Shown in pieces: positions 43,997 to 55,127 of a DNA stretch of 64,000 nucleotides. The first letter of the stretch is position 1; every line of letters begins with the position of its first letter. This DNA comes from Arthonia radiata. Its lineage: Eukaryota; Ascomycota; Arthoniomycetes; Arthoniales; Arthoniaceae. Location of the stretch: positions 372,001 to 436,000 of the forward strand of contig PSQN01000015.1 in the NCBI GenBank assembly GCA_002989075.1, written 5' to 3'. The translations under genes and the position numbers were made by a program. The notes below the pieces were generated by a model. That model worked only from the letters and a program-made list of their open reading frames with translations. It was not told the origin of the DNA and did not search any database.

Positions 43997-45130
43997 ATAT
44001 TACTGAATTGCAAGGCACAGAAACTGAGACGATGACGGACACAATTTACCCCACAATTCGAACGGGAAATGAATCGATTGAGCCACTGCACGATTCATCA
44101 GCGGTACGAGTGCGTTGTTATCTTCGTATGTTGTCCACGGTTCGTAGGGTGCGTGTGTCGTTGAGTAAGGACGGTAAATGATCTCGGGTGAACAGCTTGT
44201 CGCGACTCGATGCGGCTGTCGATGTCGTCGTTCTTTAGTACTTTGCGCGTTATATTCTCACATTCGTCGTCTCAAGGAGCGCGGTCTGACAACGCTAGCT
44301 GGCGCTGAGATACTAATCTCAGAACATAACTGTTGGCCGTAAAGTCGACATTGTTGATAGGAATAAAAAGAACTTTGACCGTTCGGGGGTGGGGGAAAGA
44401 CCAACATGTAGACCGGCACTTCGGTGGAGGAGTTGATTGGTATCTGGGTAGAGAACTAGGATGGTCAAAGAATACCAGGTCCATTGCTGCAGACCTCGAA
44501 AAACGCAGCGGCCTTGACCGCAACAACAACAAGGCAGCGTTTTGGCTCCAAAAACGTCATCATCCATAGGATGGCAACCCCATGTATCGGAGTTGTCAAT
44601 AAGCTGTGCTAGGGAAGCTGTCCAGCGAACGATGAGAGAGATGTCGAAGATTGGATCGCGCGGTCTAAGGTTAAGTAAAGTAAAGAAGGAGCAAACAGCA
44701 AGTGCTGTGCATCTCAGGGTAGGTTGCCGGCCGGAAGTATATATCGCAATTGAGTTCACAATGAGTAGAGCAGACGTATTACATTATATTAACAACGAGG
44801 ACTGTTACAGCATCGCTGAGAAGCCGGCGTAGTCAAGATTACCCAGACTTGCATTGTTGCTGCTGCTGCGCTAAGACTCTGCTAAGCGGGCCAGACGATG
44901 GGCCGGCATGCTATCCTGAGACGTATAGTGGCGTTAAGTTGGCAGTCACGTTTTCACCCTGCTGTAGACAGTACGCTCACATTGCGTATGCTATGTTATA
45001 GAACCGTCGGAAGTGCTCAATATTCACATAACCTTGTATCTAGGTTCACACAAGTACCGGAAATACAGCCTACCTCCCTAACACCACAAAATGCAACGCT
45101 CACAAATGCGCCCCCCTCTACCGCTACTTC
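43997..45130. other. Intergenic, no supported gene
   Basis: About 1.1 kb. The minus frame 44319-44759 and plus frame 44898-45605 lack domains; the latter overlaps the antisense of the phosphatase gene. No repeat or RNA gene was recognised. Confidence 0.45.
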
Positions 45131-47056
45131 TCATAATTTCGCCTTCACATCCCTCACCCCCAACCCCCCCTTCGTCGCCTCCTCATTCGGCACCACCCTC
45201 CCCCCTCTCCCTCCCATACTAGCCTCCTGCGCCGCCGCCACCCCCTCACTCACCACCCGCTCCTCCCCGAAAAACACAACCTCCACCGTCAAATCATCCC
45301 GATACCGTCGCGAATACGGACTCGGCAGCGTCAACAGCGCACACACCATATCCCTGTCCTTCCCGCCCAGCGCATTCCGGATGAGATGCGTCGCAGCGTT
45401 CTTATCCTCAAACACGAACCGGCCCGCCGACGGCGCCTGCGCTGCCGACGCGGGCGTCCCCTCCGCGATACCCCATTGTTGCTGGCGGATGGGCGCGCGC
45501 TGGCCACCACCATTGTCTTGCGAATTACTCGTGGAAACGTCGACAGGTAAATTCGCAGACTCCCCAGACTGCGTATTCTGGCTAAACCAACTAGCCAACC
45601 ACTGACCACCCTTCTCGTCCGTCGCGTTCGCCGTGTGACTGGCGCCATTCCCGCTCCCCGCGCTCGCCTCGGGGTGCTTCTGCAACCACTGCCCGACCAG
45701 CCCGACCACCTCCTCATTACTCAGCATCTCCCACAGGCCATCCGTGGCCAGCACCAGGAAATCGCCGTTCTCGGGCTGGATATCCGTGCGCGTGACGACG
45801 GGCTCGGCGGTGACGTACGGCGGGGTCTTGACCTGCGGATTCGGGGTCCGCCCAAAGAACTCGCGCTTCATCTTCTCCTGCACCGCGCGCGACCACTTGT
45901 ACGCGGCGTCGCCGAACGCACGGCTGGGTTCGAGACCGCCGAGCACGCGGCCCACGCGGACGACGTCGGGTTCGTTGGGGTGTTCGGCGCGGAGGCGTGC
46001 GGCCTCCGAGGGGCTGGCGCCGGTCTGGTCGACGGAGAGGGGCTGGGCGGTCCAGAGGCCGGGGTTCGCGGGGGAGCGGCGGCCGAGGACGGCGCGGGAG
46101 TCGCCGGTGCAGGCCACGCGGAGAGTCTTTGTCGCGGAGTCGTAGAAGGAGAGGAGGGCGCAGGAGCCGGAGAGGGCGGGCGCGAGGGCGTGGGCGGCGT
46201 GCGGTTTAGACGCGTTGGCGAGGACGGCGTCGACGGAGGCGTGCACGATGCTGTGGTCGAGGGTGAGGAAGCCGCGCTTGATGGCTTGGTCGATGGAGTC
46301 GGGGTGCGGCAGGATGCCCGCGGCGGTGTCGTGGGTGTATGTGGTGTTGAGCTCGCGCGCGACGCAGTTGATGAGGGACTGGCGGAGTTTGGCGGAGGTC
46401 GTCCAGCCGGAGTGGCCGTCGAAGACGCCCCAGAACATCCAGTCTTTCATTGATCTGCTGTCGTGGGATTCTGACTTGTCTTGCGCGGTCTTGGGGATTT
46501 CGACGATTTTCTCGGAGTGGTCGTCCTCGATTGGGTCGTTGCTCGCCAGCTGCACCACATCGTATCGTATAACGCCCTGGCCTCGTCCTACCAAGAACGA
46601 CTCTTCGCCCCGCCGCAGCTGAGCAGTCGCCTGATCCGGCGTCACCATCTCCAGCACCCTCCGACCGTAGTCGTCCGTATCCTTGCTTATCGGCCCGTCT
46701 CCAGAAATGTTCGCAGTATACAGCTGACCCTGATCCACCACCAATGCCTTTCTCGTAGCCTCAATAGCCGACTCTGTAGCATGTGCAGCACTGCTTGAAT
46801 ACTGCGCAGCAAAGTCTTTCTCCGGGCTCGTGCTCTTAGCGGACGGTGCTCCGCGGTAATAGTAGGCGCCCGATATGATCGCAGTCCCAACCGCTGCGAA
46901 TGAGAAGTTGCGCAGGTACATCGAAGAGGGTAGAGTGGGCAGCGGACCGTCACGGTAGGACTGGAGAAGAGCTAAGCGTCGCTTCCGGTCGGAGAGGGAG
47001 GACCTGGCGAAAGGGCGTTGCGCGCGGCGGAGGAGTTGCAGAGCCGCTCGCCGCAT
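45131..47056 (-). CDS. PTC5: Mitochondrial PP2C-type phosphatase (PTC5/PDP type)
   Basis: A single frame of 641 residues from the ATG at 47054-47056. The N-terminus is rich in Arg, Leu and Ala (RRAALQLLRRAQRPFARSS) with a hydrophobic stretch near residue 55, fitting import and inner-membrane anchoring. All PP2C metal-site motifs are present: VFDGHSGW, SGSCALLSFY, ACTGDSRAVLGRR, GGLEPSRAFGD, VLATDGLWEMLS and RDDLTVEVVFFG. A VTPDQATAQLRRGEES segment before the catalytic domain and a long Ser/Asn/Gln-rich insert before RFVFEDKNAATHLIRNAL match fungal Ptc5, which dephosphorylates pyruvate dehydrogenase E1-alpha in the matrix. PTC5 versus another mitochondrial PP2C is judged from these inserts. 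Confidence 0.87.
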   Translation of the reverse strand: MRRAALQLLRRAQRPFARSSLSDRKRRLALLQSYRDGPLPTLPSSMYLRNFSFAAVGTAIISGAYYYRGAPSAKSTSPEKDFAAQYSSSAAHATESAIEATRKALVVDQGQLYTANISGDGPISKDTDDYGRRVLEMVTPDQATAQLRRGEESFLVGRGQGVIRYDVVQLASNDPIEDDHSEKIVEIPKTAQDKSESHDSRSMKDWMFWGVFDGHSGWTTSAKLRQSLINCVARELNTTYTHDTAAGILPHPDSIDQAIKRGFLTLDHSIVHASVDAVLANASKPHAAHALAPALSGSCALLSFYDSATKTLRVACTGDSRAVLGRRSPANPGLWTAQPLSVDQTGASPSEAARLRAEHPNEPDVVRVGRVLGGLEPSRAFGDAAYKWSRAVQEKMKREFFGRTPNPQVKTPPYVTAEPVVTRTDIQPENGDFLVLATDGLWEMLSNEEVVGLVGQWLQKHPEASAGSGNGASHTANATDEKGGQWLASWFSQNTQSGESANLPVDVSTSNSQDNGGGQRAPIRQQQWGIAEGTPASAAQAPSAGRFVFEDKNAATHLIRNALGGKDRDMVCALLTLPSPYSRRYRDDLTVEVVFFGEERVVSEGVAAAQEASMGGRGGRVVPNEEATKGGLGVRDVKAKL

Positions 47057-47374
47057 GCTGGCGATGGTCACGTCTATGTGTGCATGGTCATCTGAAAATG
47101 CTGAGCTGCTATGCGCGCGAGCAGATCGACAGTCTCAAAATTAAGGGAGATTATTCGATATTATGGGTCGGTAGTGATGGTTAGCAAGGCACGTACCCGC
47201 TCCCCAGGTAGAAACGCACACAGATGTCTTGGCGCTTCTCGTGGACGCTTTTCGGACGAGCCGAGAGCACACCCGCTACCTGGCCGATCACTTCAATGAT
47301 GGGTATCGTAGTTGATAGTCTATTCAATGTACAAGTCCGTCTATCCAGCCTCTAAACCGATTGGTAACCTCCCC
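47057..47374. other. Intergenic, no supported gene
   Basis: A 318-bp gap between two minus-strand genes, holding the promoter of the phosphatase gene and the 3' end of the next. Nothing else recognised. Confidence 0.5.
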
Positions 47375-49630
47375 TCATCCATCACTCCCCTTCACCCCGC
47401 TAGCATCCGCCGTATGTACACTCTCCTTGCTCGCCACCGGGTTACCACCGAACCTCCGCCTCACCTCACCCTCGTCGCTCTCCAGGATCTCACCAGGCCG
47501 ATCGTGCCTCGCATACAGACCGAACTCTTCGTCTGCATACTTGCCCACCTCGCCCTTCTCCACCTGCTGTCGCGTCAAGTGCGTCTTGTTCTCCGGTAGG
47601 CCCATACTACGCAGGAATTGCACGGTGTCTGTCCATTCGCGATTTTGCCGCGTCTTTGACCAACCCAGCTCAAGAGTCATAATATCGATGACATTTGGCA
47701 GAGCTTCCAGCGCTGCTTGAGCGTTGAGGAAAGCGAGCCGCGTCCGCCGAGCGATAACATCTACAGCTGTTTGTGCGTACTCATGCCGTACGGCGTATCG
47801 CACCTCGCCGTCCACAAAGGGGTATAACGCTGATAGCCGCTCCCCTCGCACTGGGAACCGTCGCTCTGTGGGTGAACACAACGACGCAACTGTCCACGCT
47901 CGATCGCCGTAGGCTGTAGTAAGGTGTTTGGCGGTCTCGGTATCGATGCCAAAATGCTGGATTAAATTGATGAACAATGTCTTGCTGAAGCCATGTGCGC
48001 CGACGAGCTTCACGGCGTGAGTTTGACAGGTCCCATCGAGTGCTTTCCCACCAGTGGTGGCCGCGTCGGGGTAAGGAAGAGGAGAGTCAGTGCCGGCGAT
48101 GTTGGGAGGCGAGGAGACTGGGCGAGGGGTGAGTGAGAAAGCTTCAATGGCGTGGTCGACAGTCTCTTCCGCCATCTGGCGGTAGGTGGTCCATTTACCG
48201 CCACTGATCGTGAGTAAGCCGGAAGTAGATGAGGTAAGAAGATGATTTCGCACGAGTCCCTCGGTATTCTTCGCTTTCGGATCGCGGACGAGAGGTCGAA
48301 TACCTGACCAAGCGGCAAGTACGTCGCCTCTCCGCACGTTGATCTCCGGCGCAAGGTAGTTCTGGATTTCCTTCAGGATCCAAGCGATCTCTTGTTCGCC
48401 TGCAATGGGATTTTGAGAGATCTCCGTGGGTGCGTCCGTTGTGCCCGCGATCGTATTGCCGTGCCATGGTAGAAAGAAGATGACACGGCCGTCTGAGGTG
48501 GACGGGTCGATTAGACCCATGTCGCTGGGAGAAAAATAGCCTGGCAGTATCACGTGAGCTCCGGATGAAGGAGCAACGATCTCGGGTGTCGAGGGTTCAT
48601 CGAGCTTGCGAATGGAATCAGTGAAGGGGCCTGTGGCATTGACGACGCCACGGGCGCGAACAGTGAAGCTGTCACTGGCAGAGGGACTACCGTCGCGGGT
48701 CGGAACAAGATCCTTGATCGTTGCGCCGTTGAGTTGGCCGGTCTGCGGGTCTTTGGACAAGGCCGTGACTTCCGCTTGATTGATGACAGTGGCGCCGTAA
48801 AGAGCAGCAGTCGTAGCGAGAGAAATGTTCATCCGAGAGTCATTGTGAGCGCCATCGTAGTATACAAGCGCGCCGAAAAGGCTGTCTTTCTTGAGCATAG
48901 GGAATGCATCCAGAGCTTTGGATTTGGTGAGAAAGTAGGACGACTCGATGTTCTCACTGCCAGCGAGGAGGTCGTAAGCTTTGGTGCCAGCCCAGAAATA
49001 GGGTGCTTTCCACCACTTGTCCACAGGTATCATAATAGGTAGCCATTGAGAGAGGTGCGGTGCCGTATCGAGAAAGTAGCGGCGCTCGCGCAAGGCTTCT
49101 TTGACTAATTTGTATTGGTTGTAATCAAGCTCCCAGACGGCCTTCTCAAGGTATCGAACACCACCGTGGACAAGTTTTGTGGATTTCGAAGACGTCCCGG
49201 CTGCAAAGTCGTCGCGCTCGACCATGGCGACCTTGAGACCTCGCGTGACCGCATCAAGCGCGACACCTGCCCCAGTCGCTCCGCCGCCTATTATCAACAG
49301 ATCGTATGGTTCATCTTGCTCGCCCGAGACCGGCTGGTCTTGGCTTGATCCTCGCGAGAAGAAGCCTCCAAGCGCGCCTTTGCTGTTGGCGCCGCTCGAG
49401 CGTTTGAGATCGGTGATGTGCTCAGCGCGAGTCTTAAGATGAGGGAAATCAGGAGGGTTGAAAACACCGCCAGGGCCAAAAGTTGGAGGAGGAACAGTCG
49501 CTGGGTCGTAGGTGCCGGGTATGTCTCGCGGACGATAGGATATGTAGAGTACAGTGCCACCAACAGCTGCTGTTGCAGCAGATCCGTAGAGGAGAGGACG
49601 TAGTAAACGGCGCCCAGTGCGCAGGGCCAT
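47375..49630 (-). CDS. GUT2: Mitochondrial FAD-dependent glycerol-3-phosphate dehydrogenase
   Basis: A single frame of 751 residues from the ATG at 49628-49630. An N-terminal basic segment with a hydrophobic stretch (LYGSAATAAVGGTVLYI) fits an inner-membrane anchor. The FAD-binding signature is YDLLIIGGGATGAGVALD near residue 110, followed by the GTSSKSTKLVHGGVRYLE motif typical of GlpD/Gut2. Later landmarks include VVNATGPFTDSIR, FFLPWHGNTIAGTTDAPTE, AAWSGIRPLVRDP and SGGKWTTYRQMAEETVD. The C-terminal cap domain has RRTRLAFLNAQAALEALP. The enzyme oxidises glycerol-3-phosphate to dihydroxyacetone phosphate and passes electrons to ubiquinone. A Ser/Gly-rich insert between residues 80 and 105 is longer than in yeast. 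Complete and likely functional. Confidence 0.95.
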   Translation of the reverse strand: MALRTGRRLLRPLLYGSAATAAVGGTVLYISYRPRDIPGTYDPATVPPPTFGPGGVFNPPDFPHLKTRAEHITDLKRSSGANSKGALGGFFSRGSSQDQPVSGEQDEPYDLLIIGGGATGAGVALDAVTRGLKVAMVERDDFAAGTSSKSTKLVHGGVRYLEKAVWELDYNQYKLVKEALRERRYFLDTAPHLSQWLPIMIPVDKWWKAPYFWAGTKAYDLLAGSENIESSYFLTKSKALDAFPMLKKDSLFGALVYYDGAHNDSRMNISLATTAALYGATVINQAEVTALSKDPQTGQLNGATIKDLVPTRDGSPSASDSFTVRARGVVNATGPFTDSIRKLDEPSTPEIVAPSSGAHVILPGYFSPSDMGLIDPSTSDGRVIFFLPWHGNTIAGTTDAPTEISQNPIAGEQEIAWILKEIQNYLAPEINVRRGDVLAAWSGIRPLVRDPKAKNTEGLVRNHLLTSSTSGLLTISGGKWTTYRQMAEETVDHAIEAFSLTPRPVSSPPNIAGTDSPLPYPDAATTGGKALDGTCQTHAVKLVGAHGFSKTLFINLIQHFGIDTETAKHLTTAYGDRAWTVASLCSPTERRFPVRGERLSALYPFVDGEVRYAVRHEYAQTAVDVIARRTRLAFLNAQAALEALPNVIDIMTLELGWSKTRQNREWTDTVQFLRSMGLPENKTHLTRQQVEKGEVGKYADEEFGLYARHDRPGEILESDEGEVRRRFGGNPVASKESVHTADASGVKGSDG

Positions 49631-50385
49631 TGTGAGGAAGAGTGTCAATCAGAACGAGGGAGATGGGATGAGTGTTGTTCTGAGACTATAACGCCATGTC
49701 TACAGAGGCGTCCAAAGTTTGACGGCAAGGGTTGATAATGCCAGGGCTCAACGCTCTTTCACATGCCTAACAGATGCGAGGTCTTACGAGACTGCGAGAT
49801 GCAAAGTGGATGGGAAAGAGCAGTCGCGAAACAAGAGCGATATCCGATAGGAAATTAGGAAAGTCAGTTGGCTACTAATCGAAGAGATGAGAGCTTGTGA
49901 GATGATGTGGAGCCGTGTAGGAGAGGACGTTGTTGTCGGTAACCGATCGCATCCTTGGCGCCTCGGAGCAGAGCTGGCCGAGATAATTATTAAGTGGAGG
50001 AGGACTGGCGAGGACGACTATTCTTTACATGCGGCGCAACCTATAATCAGTAGACAGACAAATCACTGGAACTGAAAGTGCATCATCCAGACGCGTCGAT
50101 GTCGTTCTCAGATATTGTTTGAATTTGTCATGTCTCATAATCGTACAGATTTCAGCATCTCCCATGACCTCGACCATCTTTCTGCCGTCCTTGATGCATA
50201 TGCCGCAGATGCTGAAAGTCTAGTATTCGTACAACTTTTGATGTTCGTCGCAGATGCCGTGAGCTCCTTCAGACCTGTTTCATGAAACCCGATGTTTTGA
50301 CAGTAACGTATCCAGATGTCCTGAGCTTCAACGCTCAGAGGTAGGTGGACTCTGGTGTCCCAGCGTTCCAATGCGGAAATGCCGT
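49631..50385. other. Intergenic with protein-like fragments on the minus strand
   Basis: From 50030 to 50385 the minus strand shows short protein-like stretches in more than one frame, such as ALERWDTRVHLPL and DIWIRYCQNIGF (50135-50371) and SICGICIKDGRK with EVMGDAEICTIMRHD (about 50040-50195). They may be further exons or decayed remains of the gene to the right. The rest, 49631-50030, is the GUT2 promoter side and holds nothing else recognisable. Confidence 0.4.
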
Positions 50386-51477
50386 TCAGGTCGATCTGCT
50401 GCCGTCACTCATATCCATACCGCCGCCGCTATGCAAAAGAATCTCCAAGTGCTGATCAACGACATCGTAATGTGCCCTCCAATCGGTGGCATACTGCGAA
50501 GTCGAGCTGTTGGTAGAGGTTGACCGTACTGGTGAACTGCTGATGTAGTCAACCATACACCCCCTGGTGTTCACCCTTCTCTTTCCCCTCCCGCTCCATC
50601 CTCACTATCATCCACCGCAGATGCCAAACGCTTCAGCAACTCATCCACCGTCCCTCCATCCACATTCCTATCCTGACCGTCCAGCGTCACATGGCCCTTA
50701 ATATACAAGCGAGTTGCAACGTACTTGACCAGAGAGCTGTGCCAGCCTTGCCGTCCATTGTATTCTGCCAGGTCCATCACGCCATCAGGCGTGAAAAGGA
50801 GACAAAACGTGACGCAAAACTTCACGTCACTTAACGTCTCGCAAGACCGACGTACCTTTTCTTCCCGCTCTCGTGATACGGACACAAGGGCGACTCCCTG
50901 GTTCGTGAGCACTGGCAGCGACAACGAACGCTTCGATGCGACCTTTGTCTTGGGTGGTTCGAGGGAGAGTTTCGACTCCTTTGTCTCGGTCGTGTCTTCG
51001 CGATGGTTGGGAACCGCCCCCCGAGTCGACTTCAGCAGAAACGGCCTCAATTTAGTCCCTGACATAGGTGTTCGCATATGAAACGGCTCCTTATGGGCAA
51101 TACCAAGATTATCGACATAGATGTCTGACGAAGAGTCGATACTGCTTGAAGTTGTCGTCGAATTACTCTTGAGACCCGAGCTCGTCGGACTCGAACGAGA
51201 TGCTGGAGTGTCTTTGGAATCATCGATACTTCTGACGCATCTCCTTGCATGCGTTGACCGTTTCTGTGGCGTTTGTGGCTCCGAAATGGTCTTGATATTG
51301 TGGAACGTGCTTCTGTAGCTATTGGACTTGACATCTGGACTTGTATCTGGCGCTTTCTTGTTGAGATCGAACTCTTCAAGGAGCAGGATTTGCTCGAGTT
51401 TCGTGCTTGTTACCTCCGGACTCAAGGCCAGCAACTGCTGTGCCCAAGGCTGGTCCTCATGATGGAGTAAAATATTT
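50386..51477 (-). CDS. Unrecognised coding segment; possible 3' exons of the SOG2-like gene
   Basis: The minus strand is open over 50575-51477 (about 300 codons), but no ATG begins it. The segment starts right after an acceptor (TTCTAG) and joins in phase to a donor (GTAATA at 51581) that overlaps the stop of the SOG2-like frame. A 38-bp possible intron (50537-50574) would add an exon 50386-50536 reading DWRAHYDVVDQHLEILLHSG. The sequence is Ser/Thr/Lys-rich in its first half and more ordered later (GRQGWHSSLVKYVATRLYIK). No domain is recognised. It is either a C-terminal extension of SOG2 or a separate gene with an unseen first exon. Confidence 0.4.
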
Positions 51478-51577
51478 CTAGAAGCTCGGCATCAGTGATA
51501 CTGGTTATTTTCCACGATAACAGAGTCTGTGCTAGGTCCAGAAAATTGCAAGGCCAAAACACAGTTGTACAAGTTTA

Positions 51578-54500
51578 TTACCGTCGTTGACTGGCGCTGC
51601 GGCTCACATTCCTGCTTGCCATCCGCTGGGGAACTACGCTGGGGTAGTACCCGGCCGCACTGACACTGCGTTCGATGAGGTTAGGTTTACTACCATTGAT
51701 GGGACGTGCAGGGACAATGGTGCCGGGACCCCCACCAAGGTCACCGTAGAAGCCCGAGTATCCGTTCGAGTAGGTATTCGATTGCGCATTAGTAGATAGT
51801 CCTGAGTATCCGTTAGTGACATCGTCGTAACTATTCTGGTGGCTATGGGAGCCATTGTCTAGCGAAGTGTTGATTTTCCTCATTGTGCCTGTGTTGCTTT
51901 CCGTGCTCAATGTGGCCTGCGCTGCCGGTCCCAGAGCCGCACTCATCGGGGTAGGGGGAAGAGGCGTTGAGTAGCCACTACTGTAGGCACTTCGGGCGCC
52001 GTTGCCACCTCCGACCGGCGAAAGCTCAGGAAGACTCGGCGTATAGCGAGTGTCGGTGCGAGTGTCAATATACGACTGGGGCCCATATCGATTTTCTGTG
52101 GATGCCAGACGTGCACTTTTAGGCATTGAAGTATCTGTTGGCGTGTTGTCGCTAAAGTAGGAAGAGAAACTAGAGTTGGCAGAGGGCGTGGGCGCAGCGC
52201 TGGACGAGTAGCCAGCGCGGGAGGAAGCGCGGCTCAAGCTTGCAGGTGTCGGCGTCGCTGAGGATCCGCCGTTCTCGCGAGGATGTGAAGTTGGCAACGC
52301 TCGGATAGTGCCCGTGCTGCTTGCGAAGGTAGATGCACTGTTGAGAGAAGCCGCGGAAGCCCAGTTAGTTTGAAGCCCGAGACCATTCCCATAGGGAAGC
52401 TGATGCGATGGCCGAGTTGGTAGATCCTTTGCGGGTGGTGGCACCGGAGGGGGATTTGTGGATGACATCGAAAAGGGCAGATGCCCATTGATAGCAGACG
52501 ATGGACTAGCTGAGGTAGGACCATGTACTGCTAGCTCGCACCAAGGGCTGGCTTCTATGAGAGCTCCGGCTTCCTTAACGTTACGGTGCACGGGTCTGAG
52601 CAAGGTTTTCATCTGCTCCGGTATCTCGATTGGGTGCGTGGCATCTCTGATGGAGGTAATAAAGATGGTGAATGCTCTGGTGAAGCCCGTGGCCACCTGC
52701 CAAAATTCAAGCTCGCCACGGACATGTGGCTGGTGGACTTGTAGCGTCGCTATGCGTTTCTTCAATTCTTTGCAAGCTGCGATAGCGTAGTCGCATTTGC
52801 GCATGAGGTCGTAGTAGACATCTTCTTTCCCGTAGCCAGAACCACGTTGCTTGTCGCTTACTCCGGAGAGGATTTGGCGACAAAGATCCAGGGATTTAAT
52901 GGATGAACTACAAGCGGTCTTAAGCGACTTGAAGATATTCTCAAAGGCGCGATCTGCCTCATCATCATCAAGGGGCTCAGTAGATGGGTTAGACATGAAG
53001 CTGTTCGAATGCGTGAGAGCCGGTGTTGGGGGACCCCAGTCAGGCATCCTTGAAGAGGACGTGCTGGCGTGACTGGGCATGCGAGAGAGAAGGCTTGTCC
53101 CACTTGTAGACCGTATGGACCGCGGTGACGGCAGTGGCTTGTTCATATTCGATGATTTATGATGGTGGTGGACCACACGATTGCGGTCTTTCACACGTAG
53201 GCTCGTTGTGGGCCGTGGAGATGGTGACGTGAGGCGCATCGTATGCTGCTGCTGCTGCCGCTGCGACTCTGCGTCTTCCAAAAGCGCTTCACTCTGGTCA
53301 GTAGTCTCCAGTGTCTCGGTTAACTTCGACCAAAGATCCTGTACTTCAACAACACCAGCATAAGTCATATGCATCACCATTCGCACCTCTCGTGTCCGAC
53401 TGTACTCGAGTACAGAGCTAGTATGAGCCTGCAGGTCCTCTAGCAGCTGCTGGAAGCTACTCATTGCACGCTCACATCGGCCCTGCAAGTCAATGACCGA
53501 GTGTCGTTTATCGCCGTCTTCTTCGTCGTATATTTCGAGTGAATGCAATGCGTTCCCCAAATCCGACTTGTTAGCAAAGGCCCCGTAGCAAGACCTGTCC
53601 AAGGCCCGTCTCCTACCAGCAGGCTTTGTTGCGTTAACGAGCTTCTTGATTGGTGCTTCGACTTGCTCAATGGTATACAAGACGGTCTCAGCAATCTTGA
53701 TGTCTGGGTGATTGTAGTGCGATTTCCTCTTGTTTTCAGGCAGACTTGACAATCGGCCCTGGCCTTCATACAGGGAAGCGCTGCGACTGAGATCCGATGG
53801 GTACGGGCTCTCAGCTCCAGATGCGTCGCCGATCGCACCTCCTTGCATCATCTGAAGAAGTAATGAGCTAGAGCTGGTGCCTCTTGCGTGAGTTGACAAG
53901 TCGTGCGTGAAGTCCAGCGACCCCTCAAGAGACATCTCGCCAGAGCTATTGCCACCGCGTGAGACATGGACGCCCATTCTCTTTTGCCGTCGAGACGTGG
54001 TCATGTGGCTTTCACTGTTGCTGCGATGACGATCGGGTGAGACCAGAGGCTCTATCCCTGGTCTCGTGCCGTTTGCTCGCGGAAGCTGTGGTATCAAGGT
54101 TGTCTTGGAAGATTTGAGTGGAGGACGAACAGACGCCGGCGATCCAGGTGGAGCACTCGCTGCAGGTTCGATGTCTAAGCCGCTCAAGCTAGGTCGCACA
54201 GGGAATCGACCACCAAGCTTTTTGCGAAAAGGCCTGGGTATATCGGTGGCAGATTCACTATAGCAGATCGATTAGCATGTGTCTAGATCGCAACGCTCAA
54301 GAAACAAGGCTAGAACGCTCACCTGTGTTCACTCTCGGGCGAGCGCTCGGACTTTTCATGATGCAACAAGGCTCGTTTCAGGCGCTTCGTCTCTTCCATG
54401 ATCTTGTGACTGTCTTGCTTGCTGCCTAACTCATCAGAGGTACGATTACCAGCGCTCAACAATTTCCATGCAGACTTTTCGGGAAACTCGATGGGATTGT

Positions 54501-55127
54501 TCATCAAAGAGAAATAATTGAGAGATGCCATTTTGGCGACGCAAATGGGGATGCGGATGACTTTGTTGCGGTCCAGAGCGAGCTTTTTGAGATTGCGGAG
54601 CTTGGAAAGGTCCTCTGGGAGGTCCCTGATCTGGTTGGCATGTAGATCCAGCGTCTCAAGTGAGGTACAAGCGAGGACCTGCCAAAGTGTCAGCCTTCCG
54701 TTTGTGCGCATGCTACGCTACCAACTGTGTGACAACAAAGGTTACTTACATCGCGTGGAAACTCGTGAACGTCGCAATTCTTCAGAACCAAGTAGGTGAG
54801 CTGTCTGAACTCGCCCATACGGGGGCCAATGCCAGAGAGGCTTGTGAGCCTGTTGTGATTGAGAGCCAAGCGGGTGGCATGATCCTTGATGATGTCGACG
54901 AGTTCAGCCGGGAGAGAAAAGAGGCCTCGATGGCTGTAGTCAAAAGAGCCTAGCGCCGTTTGATTGTCGTCTAGATCTCCAGGCGAGTGTGTGGCTTGCC
55001 CGAACTGCTGAACATCCTGCCAGGCGTCTTGAAGCAACAGGTCATGGGGGTCAGGCTCGTGTTGGTTGTTGAAGACGACGTCGTTTGAGGGGTCGGGAGA
55101 AGCTGCAAGTCCACCGATGAAGGACAT
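51578..55127 (-). CDS. SOG2: SOG2-like leucine-rich-repeat protein of the RAM pathway, three exons
   Basis: Exons 54750-55127, 54323-54678 and 51578-54257 are joined across introns of 71 and 65 bp, giving 1137 residues. The first two exons encode leucine-rich repeats: TRLALNHNRLTSLSGIG, QLTYLVLKNCDVHEFPRD, LETLDLHANQIRDLPEDL and LKKLALDRNKVIRIP. The third carries the Sog2 family domain, with HPDIKIAETVLYTIEQVEAP, a long Ser-rich region, EPLDDDEADRAFENIFKSLK and LEFWQVATGFTRAFTIFITS. Sog2 partners with the Cbk1/COT1 kinase network controlling polarity and separation. An in-frame ATG at 55256 would add 43 residues. The last codons (CGACGG TAA) also read as an exon end plus donor, so a longer C-terminus is possible. 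Confidence 0.88.

Noticed and set aside
45635-46453. Plus-strand frame of 272 codons
   Set aside because: Antisense shadow of the PP2C gene; its Gly/Val/Glu-rich composition is what a GC-rich coding strand gives in reverse.
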